Source: Candidatus Coatesiibacteriota bacterium (lineage in GTDB: Bacteria; RBG-13-66-14). From it: 7,392 bases of DNA. Below, in pieces: positions 1-5,542 of this stretch (position 1 is its first letter; every line of letters begins with the position of its first letter). Under the pieces are notes generated by a model. It did no database searches. It was not told the DNA's origin and saw only the letters and a program-made list of their open reading frames with translations. The translations under genes were made by a program, and so were the position numbers. Location: assembly GCA_014728185.1 (NCBI GenBank), contig WJMB01000235.1, positions 1 through 7,392 of the forward strand, given 5' to 3'.

Positions 1-470
1 CCCAAAAACCACATCCGCCCCTCGGGGCGCTCGAGCTCGGCGCCGCAGAAGAGGAACAGGTCGCCGTAGCTGCCCACCTTGCCGTCATTGCGGGCCTGCA
101 TGGTGCCCTTGTCGCAGACGACGACGAAGTCCAGACCGGCGTCGTGGGCGTGCTGGGCGATCTCGCCGTAGGAGGCCTTGCCGTTGGAGTAGTCGGAGTG
201 GACGCACAGCGCGCCCCGGTAGTCGTAGTAGCCGCCCAGACGGGGGTAGACGGCGAACTCGCGCCGGGGGAACTGGGCGCGCAGGTTGTGGACGGAGAAG
301 AGGGTGAACAGGGCGGTGAGGGCAAGTAAGATGTCGCGGATCCAGCGCAGGACGCCGCGCCGGGTGACGAAGCGCCACAGGCCGCGGGCCCGCTCGCGCA
401 GGCCGTCCAAGTCGATGCGCTGGGTGCGCGCCCGCGGGGCGGGCTTGGCCTCTGGGTCTTCGGGGGTCAT
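1..470 (-). CDS. Membrane-anchored PHP-like protein (partial, C-terminus beyond window)
   Basis: The frame is open from the ATG at 470 down to base 1, giving 156 complete codons and no stop, so the C-terminus lies outside the window. The N-terminus is Arg-rich (about 1-45), followed by one hydrophobic segment (about 46-60) that probably anchors the protein. From residue 85 the pattern GALCVHSDYSNG, then AGLDFVVVCDKGT (111-123) and CGAEL (142-146), matches the start of a PHP domain (GxLHxHTxxSDG, then GLDxxxxTDHxT, then GxE). PHP proteins are metal-dependent phosphoesterases. Two expected metal ligands are replaced: the first His of HxH is Cys89 and the His of TDH is Lys121. His91, Asp120 and Glu145 remain. 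Activity is therefore doubtful, and the fold call is better supported than the function. The start overlaps the upstream stop (ATGA, 467-470), which implies translational coupling. No clear Shine-Dalgarno sequence is visible. It is probably the third gene of the leftward operon. Confidence -1.
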   Translation of the reverse strand, partial: MTPEDPEAKPAPRARTQRIDLDGLRERARGLWRFVTRRGVLRWIRDILLALTALFTLFSVHNLRAQFPRREFAVYPRLGGYYDYRGALCVHSDYSNGKASYGEIAQHAHDAGLDFVVVCDKGTMQARNDGKVGSYGDLFLFCGAELERPEGRMWFL

Positions 471-1213
471 TCGGCGAAGCTGCCGCGCACGCCGACCCAG
501 AGTGTCTGGACCCGTCCGCTCTCATCGACGAGGGCGTAGCCCTGCAGCCAGCGGTGGATCTGCGGATCGGCGAAGGGGGGCAGGCTCAGCGGCACCGAGC
601 GCAGCAGGTAGCCCTCGGCCCCCTCGGGACCGACCAGATCGACGACCTCCCAGCCCAGGGCGGCCAGGGCGTCGAGGCTGGGGCGGTAGCCGCCGTTGTG
701 CCGGGGGTGTTTGGAGAGGGCATCCAGGTCGAGCTCGGCCAGTCGGGCCGCCAGGGCCGGATCGGTGCCGGGGCGGGGCAGCTCGGGCACCTCGGGCAGG
801 TGCAGCTCGCCGCCGTAGAGCTCCACGCCGTAGCCGAAGACGCCGGTCTTGCTCACCACGGCGCCCTCCAGCTCGATCACCAGGCCGTCGAGATCGGGCT
901 GGCGCTCGAGGAGATAGTAGACCGTGCGGGTGATCCCCGAGGCGTCCCAGTGATAGTCGGTCAGCACCGTCAGGGCGCCGGTGTCGGCCAGACGGCCGCT
1001 GACGCTGATGACTTCGCCGGGCTCCAGCTCGGGCACCACGATGCGGTCGGCCAGGTCGCCGCCGGGGAGTACGGGGACCAGCTCCACCGCGTCGGCGGCG
1101 GCGGTGTCGTCGGCGGGTCGGCAGCCGCCGATCAGGCCGTTGAGGGCGACGGTCAGCGCCACGGCGAGGATCGTCTTGATGGCGGGTCCGGGCTTGGTTT
1201 GGCGTTTATTCAT
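467..1213 (-). CDS. Putative lipoprotein of unknown function
   Basis: This encodes 248 residues from the ATG at 1213. The frame stays open upstream to 1438, but that part overlaps the TPR gene and reads as low-complexity Pro/Ala/Arg. By contrast the ATG at 1213 begins a typical lipoprotein signal peptide: MNKRQTK, a hydrophobic core of about residues 12-28, then IGGC with Cys31 as the predicted lipidation site. I do not recognise the mature domain. About residues 60-130 look beta-rich (motifs such as VISVSGRL, GLVIELEGAVV and GVFGYGVELYG), which could suit an OB-like barrel; this is inference from pattern only. A second part (about 160-248) ends in strand-like segments with the C-terminus RGSFAE. 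No Shine-Dalgarno sequence is visible before the ATG. It lies 112 bases downstream of the TPR lipoprotein gene and overlaps the next gene by four bases, so it is very likely cotranscribed with both. Confidence -1.
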   Translation of the reverse strand: MNKRQTKPGPAIKTILAVALTVALNGLIGGCRPADDTAAADAVELVPVLPGGDLADRIVVPELEPGEVISVSGRLADTGALTVLTDYHWDASGITRTVYYLLERQPDLDGLVIELEGAVVSKTGVFGYGVELYGGELHLPEVPELPRPGTDPALAARLAELDLDALSKHPRHNGGYRPSLDALAALGWEVVDLVGPEGAEGYLLRSVPLSLPPFADPQIHRWLQGYALVDESGRVQTLWVGVRGSFAE

Positions 1214-1319
1214 AAGTGGGAGGGGTGGTCGCGGGAATGGCTGCGTGAGCCGTCGGTTCGCCGGGGCCGCTGCTGCCGGTATCACCGAAGGGCGCACGGG
1301 TGAGGGTACGCGGCGGCGC

Positions 1320-1335
1320 CGACGATTAATCGTCG
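1320..1335. repeat. 16-bp perfect palindrome over the TPR gene stop codon
   Basis: CGACGATTAATCGTCG is self-complementary over all 16 bases and covers the TAA stop of the leftward TPR gene (1326-1328). It could be a chance palindrome, an operator-like site or a weak RNA fold between two operon genes. No T-tract follows on the minus strand, so it does not look like a terminator. Confidence -1.
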
Positions 1336-2021
1336 ATGATGTAGCCCATCTCCAGCTCGCCGGGGTCGACGTTCTCGGAACCGTTGGCGGTGGCGTCGCG
1401 CAGGGCGGCGATGCGGTCGCGGGCGAAAGCCACGTCACCCTCGCCCTCGGCCAGGGCGATGTAGCGCTGCCAGTGCCTGATCGCGTCCAGGTACTCGCCG
1501 TTCTTCTCCAGCAGCATGGCGTAGTTCCAGTGGGCCAGGGCGTAGTCGGGCTTGATCCGCAAAGCCTCCTCGTAGGCCTCGGCGCTGAGGTCGTAGTACT
1601 CGAGCTTGTAGTAGCAGTTGCCCAGGTTGTTGTAGGCCTTGTAGTAATAGGGCAGCAGCTCGACGGCCTCGCGGAAGTGGCTGGCGGCCAGGGAGAAGTA
1701 CTCCTTCTCCATGTAGACCAGGCCCAGGTTGTTCTTGACGAAGGGGTTGTCCGGGGCCAGCTCCTCGGCCTCCTCGAAGATCTCCGTGGCCAGGCGCAGG
1801 TCGCCGGCGGCCAGGGCGGCGTTGCCCTCTTCGATCAGGGCGGTCAGCTTCGAGGTCTCGGAGTCGGTGATGGCGCCGACGCCGTCGCCGTCGACAGCTT
1901 CCTTTTCGGATTCGGCGCTCGGAGTGCTCGAGGAGGAGCCGCCGTCGAGCAGGCAGCCCGTGAAAACGGTGGCCGTCGACGCGGCCAGCAGTAACGTCGC
2001 GATCAGTGAAAACTGTTTCAA
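1326..2021 (-). CDS. TPR-repeat lipoprotein
   Basis: This encodes 231 residues and starts with TTG at 2021. That start is supported by GGAG five bases upstream and by the signal peptide that follows directly. Residues 1-22 form a lipoprotein signal ending FTGC, with Cys23 as the predicted lipidation site. A Ser/Glu/Asp-rich linker follows (about 24-58). Four tandem tetratricopeptide repeats then occupy about 61-94, 95-128, 129-162 and 163-196. They show the usual signatures (LIEEGNAALAAGD, NNLGLVYMEKEY, YNNLGNCYYKLEYYDLSAEA, WNYAMLLEKNGEYLDA), with Pro near the repeat ends. A short acidic tail ends GYIIDD. TPR domains are protein-binding scaffolds. As a lipoprotein, this one probably acts at the outer face of the inner membrane or in the periplasm, organising an envelope complex; its partner is not visible. 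It is the first gene of the leftward operon, directly behind a good promoter. Confidence -1.
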   Translation of the reverse strand: MKQFSLIATLLLAASTATVFTGCLLDGGSSSSTPSAESEKEAVDGDGVGAITDSETSKLTALIEEGNAALAAGDLRLATEIFEEAEELAPDNPFVKNNLGLVYMEKEYFSLAASHFREAVELLPYYYKAYNNLGNCYYKLEYYDLSAEAYEEALRIKPDYALAHWNYAMLLEKNGEYLDAIRHWQRYIALAEGEGDVAFARDRIAALRDATANGSENVDPGELEMGYIIDD

Positions 2022-2026
2022 GGGTT

Positions 2027-2030
2027 CTCC
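2027..2030 (-). promoter_or_regulatory. Shine-Dalgarno site fixing a TTG start
   Basis: On the minus strand GGAG lies five bases before the TTG at 2021. No ATG or GTG alternative in this frame would keep the lipoprotein signal peptide intact, so this site decides the start. Confidence -1.
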
Positions 2031-2068
2031 AGGGCGGTTCGGTGGTGGGGGTGTGGGGTGCCGCTGGT

Positions 2069-2097
2069 ATTCTAGCCCTCCTCCGCCGGGGCGTCAA
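2069..2097 (-). promoter_or_regulatory. Sigma70-type promoter of the leftward operon
   Basis: Reading leftward, TTGACG (2097-2092, 5/6 match to TTGACA) is followed by a 17-base spacer and TAGAAT (2074-2069, 5/6 match to TATAAT). Transcription would begin near 2062, leaving a leader of about 40 bases before the TTG start at 2021. Hexamer quality, ideal spacing and position make this the best promoter in the window. Confidence -1.
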
Positions 2098-2179
2098 GGT
2101 CGGCGCGGATGGGTCTGCTCTTCGCTGGACGAAATGGAACCCCGGCGGGCCCCAGGGTGGGTGAAACAGTCCAAAATCC

Positions 2180-2208
2180 TTGACAATTAAGGAGAATGCC
2201 GCTATGTT
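2180..2208 (+). promoter_or_regulatory. Possible rightward sigma70-type promoter
   Basis: A perfect TTGACA (2180-2185) is followed by exactly 17 bases and TATGTT (2203-2208, 4/6 match). It points into the gene-free segment and could make a noncoding RNA or a 1.2 kb leader for the rightward operon. AT-rich surroundings raise the chance of a random match. If this promoter is used, the possible micropeptide start at 2204 would not be transcribed from it. Confidence -1.
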
Positions 2209-2260
2209 TGTCTTGATATGTTATACAATCATCCTAGTGGATTCGGTGTGTTATTCCTAG
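2204..2260 (+). CDS. Possible 18-residue hydrophobic micropeptide
   Basis: ATG at 2204 opens an 18-codon frame ending TAG (2258-2260), translating as MFVLICYTIILVDSVCYS. AAGGAG (2189-2194) sits nine bases upstream, a near-ideal Shine-Dalgarno sequence in a region otherwise without good ones. Residues 1-12 are strongly hydrophobic, as in small membrane peptides or leader peptides. Against it: the frame is extremely short, the best nearby promoter (2180-2208) overlaps its start codon, and nothing recognisable follows. It is recorded because of the ribosome site and is most likely a chance ORF. Confidence -1.
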   Translation: MFVLICYTIILVDSVCYS

Positions 2261-2758
2261 TTATCCAACCGTTCCCGGGTTTTTACACTCTGTTCCATCC
2301 AGTCCGCCGTTGGCTTGGCTCAGTATCCTTTGTTTAATAATTGTTGCCGGCATCATGTAATGCATCCGGACGGATAGATTTGCTAAGGGTTTATCACAGG
2401 GAACTGATCCAGCGTCGAGAACGCAAAGAGCGGCATTTAGTACAGTATTGCCGACATTCATCTCCCACAAGAGATAAACTCGATGAAACGACTTGTTGAA
2501 CCGATTAGTTCTATTAACTCACAATATCCCTATTTATAATCACCTTGATTGCTCATACCCAGGAACCCCAGGATGCAAATCGTGAGTCGCGGCTTCCCGG
2601 CTCTCGTCGTCCGACCGGTTAAGGCTGGTTAATTCGCCACCAATTCCATGCTGGACACGTGACGGCACATCGGGATATAAAGTTGGGATCGTATACCGTG
2701 TTCAGACCGAATCTTGATTGTAACCTGCTGATAAATAAAATAGATGATTCTCTCGGAC

Positions 2759-2785
2759 TTGTCACAAAACGGGCTTTTTTATAAT
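2759..2785 (+). promoter_or_regulatory. Weak candidate promoter with perfect -10
   Basis: TTGTCA (2759-2764, 5/6) and a perfect TATAAT (2780-2785) are separated by only 15 bases, shorter than the preferred 16-18. It points toward the rightward operon but lies about 660 bases before its first start codon. It may be a chance match in an AT-rich stretch. Confidence -1.
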
Positions 2786-2801
2786 TGCAAGGGATCACTT
2801 A

Positions 2802-2816
2802 ATGGTCACGGACCAT
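2802..2816. repeat. Short inverted repeat (6-bp arms, 3-base loop)
   Basis: ATGGTC and GACCAT flank ACG. It could fold as a small hairpin or serve as a dyad protein site. It lies about 20 bases downstream of the weak candidate promoter. Little more can be said. Confidence -1.
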
Positions 2817-2970
2817 GGTGTTACTGGATAACGCTCTGAGACAAGCAGTCATTGGGCAATCAGGTGTGCACATCAAGCGAGCCGCTTGTGGCAGGTACGT
2901 GGGTTTTCACATTCCCAGGATGCCCGTAGAGACGTCATGCAGCTCCATTATCGATTGCCTGGCGCAATGG

Positions 2971-2994
2971 GCATCGATGACGATTCATCGATGC
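2971..2994. repeat. Perfect 10-bp hairpin with 4-base loop
   Basis: GCATCGATGA and TCATCGATGC are exact reverse complements around the loop CGAT. A third ATCGAT occurs just upstream at 2950-2955. No T-run follows, so it is not a standard terminator. It could be an operator, a transposition-associated fold, or part of a structured RNA. A perfect 10-bp stem with a 4-base loop is unlikely by chance in a segment of this size. Confidence -1.
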
Positions 2995-3206
2995 TAAGCG
3001 TGCTATTATCATGCATATATAACTAGCAGGCGCCGTGGGGTTGAGTTGGCAGGCCAAACGTCATTCGGCATAGCCTCGTATCAGCAGCTCTTTTCGAGGT
3101 GGGACGTTGTTTCGAGTTGTAACTAGCTGGTCCGGGATCGTGTGTGATGCCAAAGGAAACAAGGGTATGCTAAAAGAATGCTCGGTTAAAAAAACGAACA
3201 TTTCCG

Positions 3207-3263
3207 GGAAGTGAAAACAGCCCAACAGGGCGCTTCCAATCAGCCTGATTTGGTCCGATCAGG
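3207..3263 (+). other. Cluster of adjacent and competing hairpins
   Basis: GGAAG (3207-3211) pairs with CTTCC (3233-3237), enclosing a GCCC/GGGC stem (3220-3223 with 3228-3231, loop AACA). Directly downstream, AATCAG-C-CTGATT (3238-3250) overlaps CCTGAT/ATCAGG (3244-3249 with 3258-3263), so the two folds are mutually exclusive. The arrangement is about 190 bases before the rightward operon. It resembles a structured leader but matches no riboswitch class I know. Confidence -1.
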
Positions 3264-3382
3264 TTACATGATGCCAAAGTTTTTAATGACAAGCTATCAG
3301 CGATATGTACCAGTTCATGATCGAGTGAAAATCCCATTGCTTGTCAACAACCCCCTTTTGAGCTCCAAGCGTTTCCGGATGC

Positions 3383-3405
3383 CGGTCGGTCTGCGACGCC
3401 GACCG
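3383..3405 (+). repeat. 7-bp inverted repeat in the leader of the rightward operon
   Basis: CGGTCGG (3383-3389) pairs with CCGACCG (3399-3405) around nine bases. It lies 43 bases before the TTG start at 3449 and has no following T-tract. It could be an operator dyad or a leader hairpin. Confidence -1.
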
Positions 3406-3435
3406 CCAATCCCGTCCACACACCAACGATATTCC

Positions 3436-3440
3436 GGGAG
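3436..3440 (+). promoter_or_regulatory. Shine-Dalgarno site fixing a TTG start
   Basis: GGGAG lies eight bases before the TTG at 3449. This supports TTG as the start of the first gene of the rightward operon; no nearer in-frame ATG gives a complete protein. Confidence -1.
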
Positions 3441-3448
3441 AGCGGCAG

Positions 3449-4234
3449 TTGAGAGACGAGGATAAACCCCAAGCCGAAGTCGTCGAGGATCGTCTGCCCG
3501 GCGAGCCGCGGGTGCGCTTCGCCCGGCGCGGTGCCAAGAAATCCAAGTACGGCTCGGCCACCCACATCATTTTGCTCGGTGCCGCCCTGGCGGTGATCGT
3601 CTGGCTGATCTTCTTCCTGAACCGCGACGGTGCCGGCGAGGATGAACAGGGCGGCGGTGGTTCCGGCACGCCGATCTCGCAGAGCGGCGCGGAGCTGGAC
3701 ATCAACGAGAACCTGATCAACTACTATCGCGAGGGCGTCCAGTTGCTGCGTCCCGACACCAACTGGGACTTCATCCACGGCGGACAACTGGCCTACAACA
3801 CCATCGACGACTTCACCGACGAGATGTGGCTCAACGCCACCGAGATCGCCCGGCTGACCCTCTTCGACGGCCAGCGCGACGTTGTCAACGTCCGCGTCGG
3901 CAAGCTCAAGCTGCCCGAGGGCGAGAACCGGGTGGCCAACACAGTGGCCCAGCAGTCCTTCGAGCGGATCATGCTCTACGCCCTGGACCCCGAGCATCCC
4001 TACAAAGTCGATACCTGGCAGCCCATCGAGACACTGGACTCCGGCGACCTCAAGGGCGCCTACTACCTGATCAAGATAACCCATTCGCGGGATACCCAGG
4101 CCGACATGCGCCTGGTGGCCTTCTACGTCAAAGAGGGCTACGTTTACTGTCTGGTGGGCGAGGTCTCCTACGAGGAGTACCACATCTATCAGGGGGACCT
4201 GGAGAAGATCGTCCGCGGTTTCGTATTCATCTAG
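3449..4234 (+). CDS. Single-pass membrane protein with extracytoplasmic alpha/beta domain
   Basis: This encodes 261 residues from a TTG start with GGGAG eight bases upstream. A basic cytoplasmic tail (1-38, with RVRFARRGAKKSK) precedes one strong transmembrane segment (about 39-57), then a Gly/Glu-rich linker (60-80). This gives N-in, C-out topology by the positive-inside rule. The domain at about 88-261 has the order W106xF, alternating strands and helices, and a closing GYVYCLVGEVS strand followed by YQGDLEKIVRGFVF. That ending resembles the Mog1/PsbP/DcrB-like fold, where a final strand and a helix ending in xxSF-type residues close the sheet. I infer the fold from pattern only, and the function is unknown. 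It is the first of three rightward genes. Forty bases separate it from the disordered-protein gene, and mreB follows, so it is a candidate membrane partner of that cytoskeletal system, in the place where mreC or mreD would be expected. Confidence -1.
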   Translation: MRDEDKPQAEVVEDRLPGEPRVRFARRGAKKSKYGSATHIILLGAALAVIVWLIFFLNRDGAGEDEQGGGGSGTPISQSGAELDINENLINYYREGVQLLRPDTNWDFIHGGQLAYNTIDDFTDEMWLNATEIARLTLFDGQRDVVNVRVGKLKLPEGENRVANTVAQQSFERIMLYALDPEHPYKVDTWQPIETLDSGDLKGAYYLIKITHSRDTQADMRLVAFYVKEGYVYCLVGEVSYEEYHIYQGDLEKIVRGFVFI

Positions 4235-4274
4235 CCCCGGCACGCCCGGCCGCCCAGATCTAGGGGAAAGGACA

Positions 4275-5537
4275 ATGGTCGACCAGAACTATATCGAAGA
4301 GATCAAGCGTCGCAACGCCGAACGGGCGGCCAGGCTGAAGGAGAGCCTGAAGTTCGGCGACTTCACCAAGCTGGATCCCGACGCCGCCGCCGAGGGCGGC
4401 AAGGCCGCACCGGCGGCGCCGCAGAGTTCCGGTCCGCCGCCGCCACCGACAGCGGGACGCACCGCTCCGCCGCCTCCTCCCCCGCCCAAGGGCGGAGGAG
4501 CCGCCAAGCCGCCGCCCCCGCCGCCGGGCAAGGCGAAGGCCGCACCGCCGAGCAAGCAACAGCCCGAAGCTCCGGCCGCCGAAGAGCCCCCCGTGCCCGT
4601 CGGTCTGGATTCCGAGGACGGCTCGGCTGGTATCTGGGACGAGATTCTGGGACCGGCCACCCGCCCCGACGAGGACGAAGGCGCGGAAGAAGCCGCCGCC
4701 GAAGAAGACACCACCTCCCTGGACGAGTTCAGTGTCCCGGCCTTCGACACCACCCCCGCCGAAACGGCCGGGAGTGAAGAGTTGTCGGCGGAGGCCGCCG
4801 AACCTCCCCAGCCTGCGACGCGGGCCGAGGAGGTCGAGGAAGCGGACGAAGACGAGTTCGTCGTTCCCTCCTTCGACAGCCGATCCAGTGAGGAACCCGC
4901 ACCGACGCCCAGCGAGGCTCCGCAGCCCCCCGCCGCCGAGGCGCCTGCCCCCGCTGAGCCCGACGAGTTGGACGAGTTCGTCGTGCCCTCCTTCGATTCG
5001 GCCGATGATTCGGCCGCCGAGGCCGCCGAACCGACCCCCGCGCCGCCGGAACCCGCTCCGGAACCCATGCTTGAACCCGAGGTTGAACCCGAAGACGACT
5101 TCGTCATCCCGGCCTTCGACTCCAGCGCCGAGCCCACTCCGGAACCCAGCCGACCCGTCGAGGAAGAGGTCCCGGCCTTCGACTCCAGCCCCGAGCCCGA
5201 GCTCCAGGCCGCCGAACCCGTCGACGAAACCGTCGATGTGCCCGTGTTCGATTCCGAGCCCACCGAGCTGGAGACCATCGAGCCCGCCGCCGCCCCACAG
5301 GCCGAGCCCGCCGAGGAGATTCCCGTCTTCGGTTCCCGAACCGACGAGCCCGCCCCCGCGCCGCAGGCCCCCGCCCCGCGACGCCCCGTCGAGACCGAAT
5401 CCGACGCCGAACACGCCGTCATCCTCGAGGTGGTGGGTACCGAGCTGCGCCTTAAGCGCCGCAACATCACCCTGCGCGAGAGTATCTATCTGCTGGAAAC
5501 CGCCGCCGAGGAGTGCCGCAAACTGCTTGAGGAATAA
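4275..5537 (+). CDS. Disordered Pro/Glu-rich protein with seven [I/V]PxF motifs
   Basis: This encodes 420 residues from the ATG at 4275, with GGGGAAAGGA just upstream. I do not recognise a family. A charged amphipathic helix (about 5-27) leads into three proline runs (54-58, 65-71, 79-84), then a long acidic Pro/Ala/Glu region (about 95-378) that must be disordered. Within it seven short motifs recur, centred on VPAF (154), VPSF (197), VPSF (237), IPAF (278), VPAF (299), VPVF (322) and IPVF (349), mostly preceded by D/E and followed by D/G-S. A compact C-terminal element (about 380-420) has two strands (AVILEVVGTELRLK) and a helix (SIYLLETAAEECRKLLEE). There is no signal peptide or membrane segment, so it is cytoplasmic. 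It lies five bases before mreB, and its 3' end contains the mreB ribosome site. This suggests coupled synthesis and a role as a multivalent cytoskeletal linker; that role is inference. Confidence -1.
   Translation: MVDQNYIEEIKRRNAERAARLKESLKFGDFTKLDPDAAAEGGKAAPAAPQSSGPPPPPTAGRTAPPPPPPPKGGGAAKPPPPPPGKAKAAPPSKQQPEAPAAEEPPVPVGLDSEDGSAGIWDEILGPATRPDEDEGAEEAAAEEDTTSLDEFSVPAFDTTPAETAGSEELSAEAAEPPQPATRAEEVEEADEDEFVVPSFDSRSSEEPAPTPSEAPQPPAAEAPAPAEPDELDEFVVPSFDSADDSAAEAAEPTPAPPEPAPEPMLEPEVEPEDDFVIPAFDSSAEPTPEPSRPVEEEVPAFDSSPEPELQAAEPVDETVDVPVFDSEPTELETIEPAAAPQAEPAEEIPVFGSRTDEPAPAPQAPAPRRPVETESDAEHAVILEVVGTELRLKRRNITLRESIYLLETAAEECRKLLEE
4719..5336 (+). repeat. Seven-copy short linear motif array within the disordered protein
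   Basis: The motif is [D/E]-x(0-2)-[I/V]-P-x-F-[D/G]-[S/T]. The proline is at residues 155, 198, 238, 279, 300, 323 and 350. Spacing is about 40-43 residues for the first four copies and 21-27 for the last three, close to half the period. The motifs persist while the linkers between them vary, which is the pattern expected of selected binding peptides rather than a recent tandem duplication. Confidence -1.
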
Positions 5538-5542
5538 CCACG

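Larger units (their letters stand above)
2130..3435. other. Gene-free lower-GC segment between divergent operons
   Basis: About 1.3 kb without a convincing gene on either strand. Hand counts of sample 60-base lines give 37-52% GC, against 65-72% in nearby coding lines. All frames are cut by stops. The longest open frames (60-84 codons) lack good ribosome sites and recognisable products. The segment holds two perfect TATAAT hexamers (2535-2540, 2780-2785), a possible promoter at 2180, and inverted repeats at 2802, 2971, 3207 and 3383. It could be foreign DNA, a decayed insertion, a long untranslated leader of the rightward operon, or a structured noncoding RNA locus. The sequence alone does not decide. 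High GC returns from about 3360, still upstream of the next gene. Confidence -1.

Noticed and set aside
1214..1438. N-terminal extension of the 248-residue lipoprotein to an ATG at 1438
   Set aside because: It overlaps the TPR gene, reads as low-complexity sequence, and would bury the lipoprotein signal peptide that begins at 1213.
2261..2470. 69-codon minus-strand frame
   Set aside because: There is no ribosome site, signal or family likeness. A frame of this length is expected by chance.
2535..2540. Perfect TATAAT hexamer considered as a promoter
   Set aside because: No -35 match lies at 16-18 bases and no TG extension is present. Isolated hexamers are common in AT-rich DNA.
2815..2997. 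60-codon plus-strand frame
   Set aside because: There is no convincing ribosome site and no recognisable product, and its end coincides with the 2971-2994 hairpin.
3145..3279. 11-bp direct repeat TGATGCCAAAG (3145-3155, 3269-3279) and 10-bp repeat CCCAGGATGC (2567, 2914)
   Set aside because: Repeats of 10-11 bp are close to chance expectation among all pairs in a 1.3 kb segment, and no further copies or periodicity were seen.
2161..3435. CRISPR array, tRNA, integron attC or known structured RNA in the low-GC segment
   Set aside because: I saw no regularly spaced repeats, no tRNA T-loop signature, no paired attC core sites, and no hallmark motifs of tmRNA, RNase P, SRP RNA or known riboswitches.
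4260..5470. Two long minus-strand frames (384 and 393 codons) opposite the disordered-protein gene
   Set aside because: They are Gly- or Ser-rich shadows of the proline/glutamate codons on the plus strand, with no recognisable domain, and would overlap the plus-strand gene throughout.
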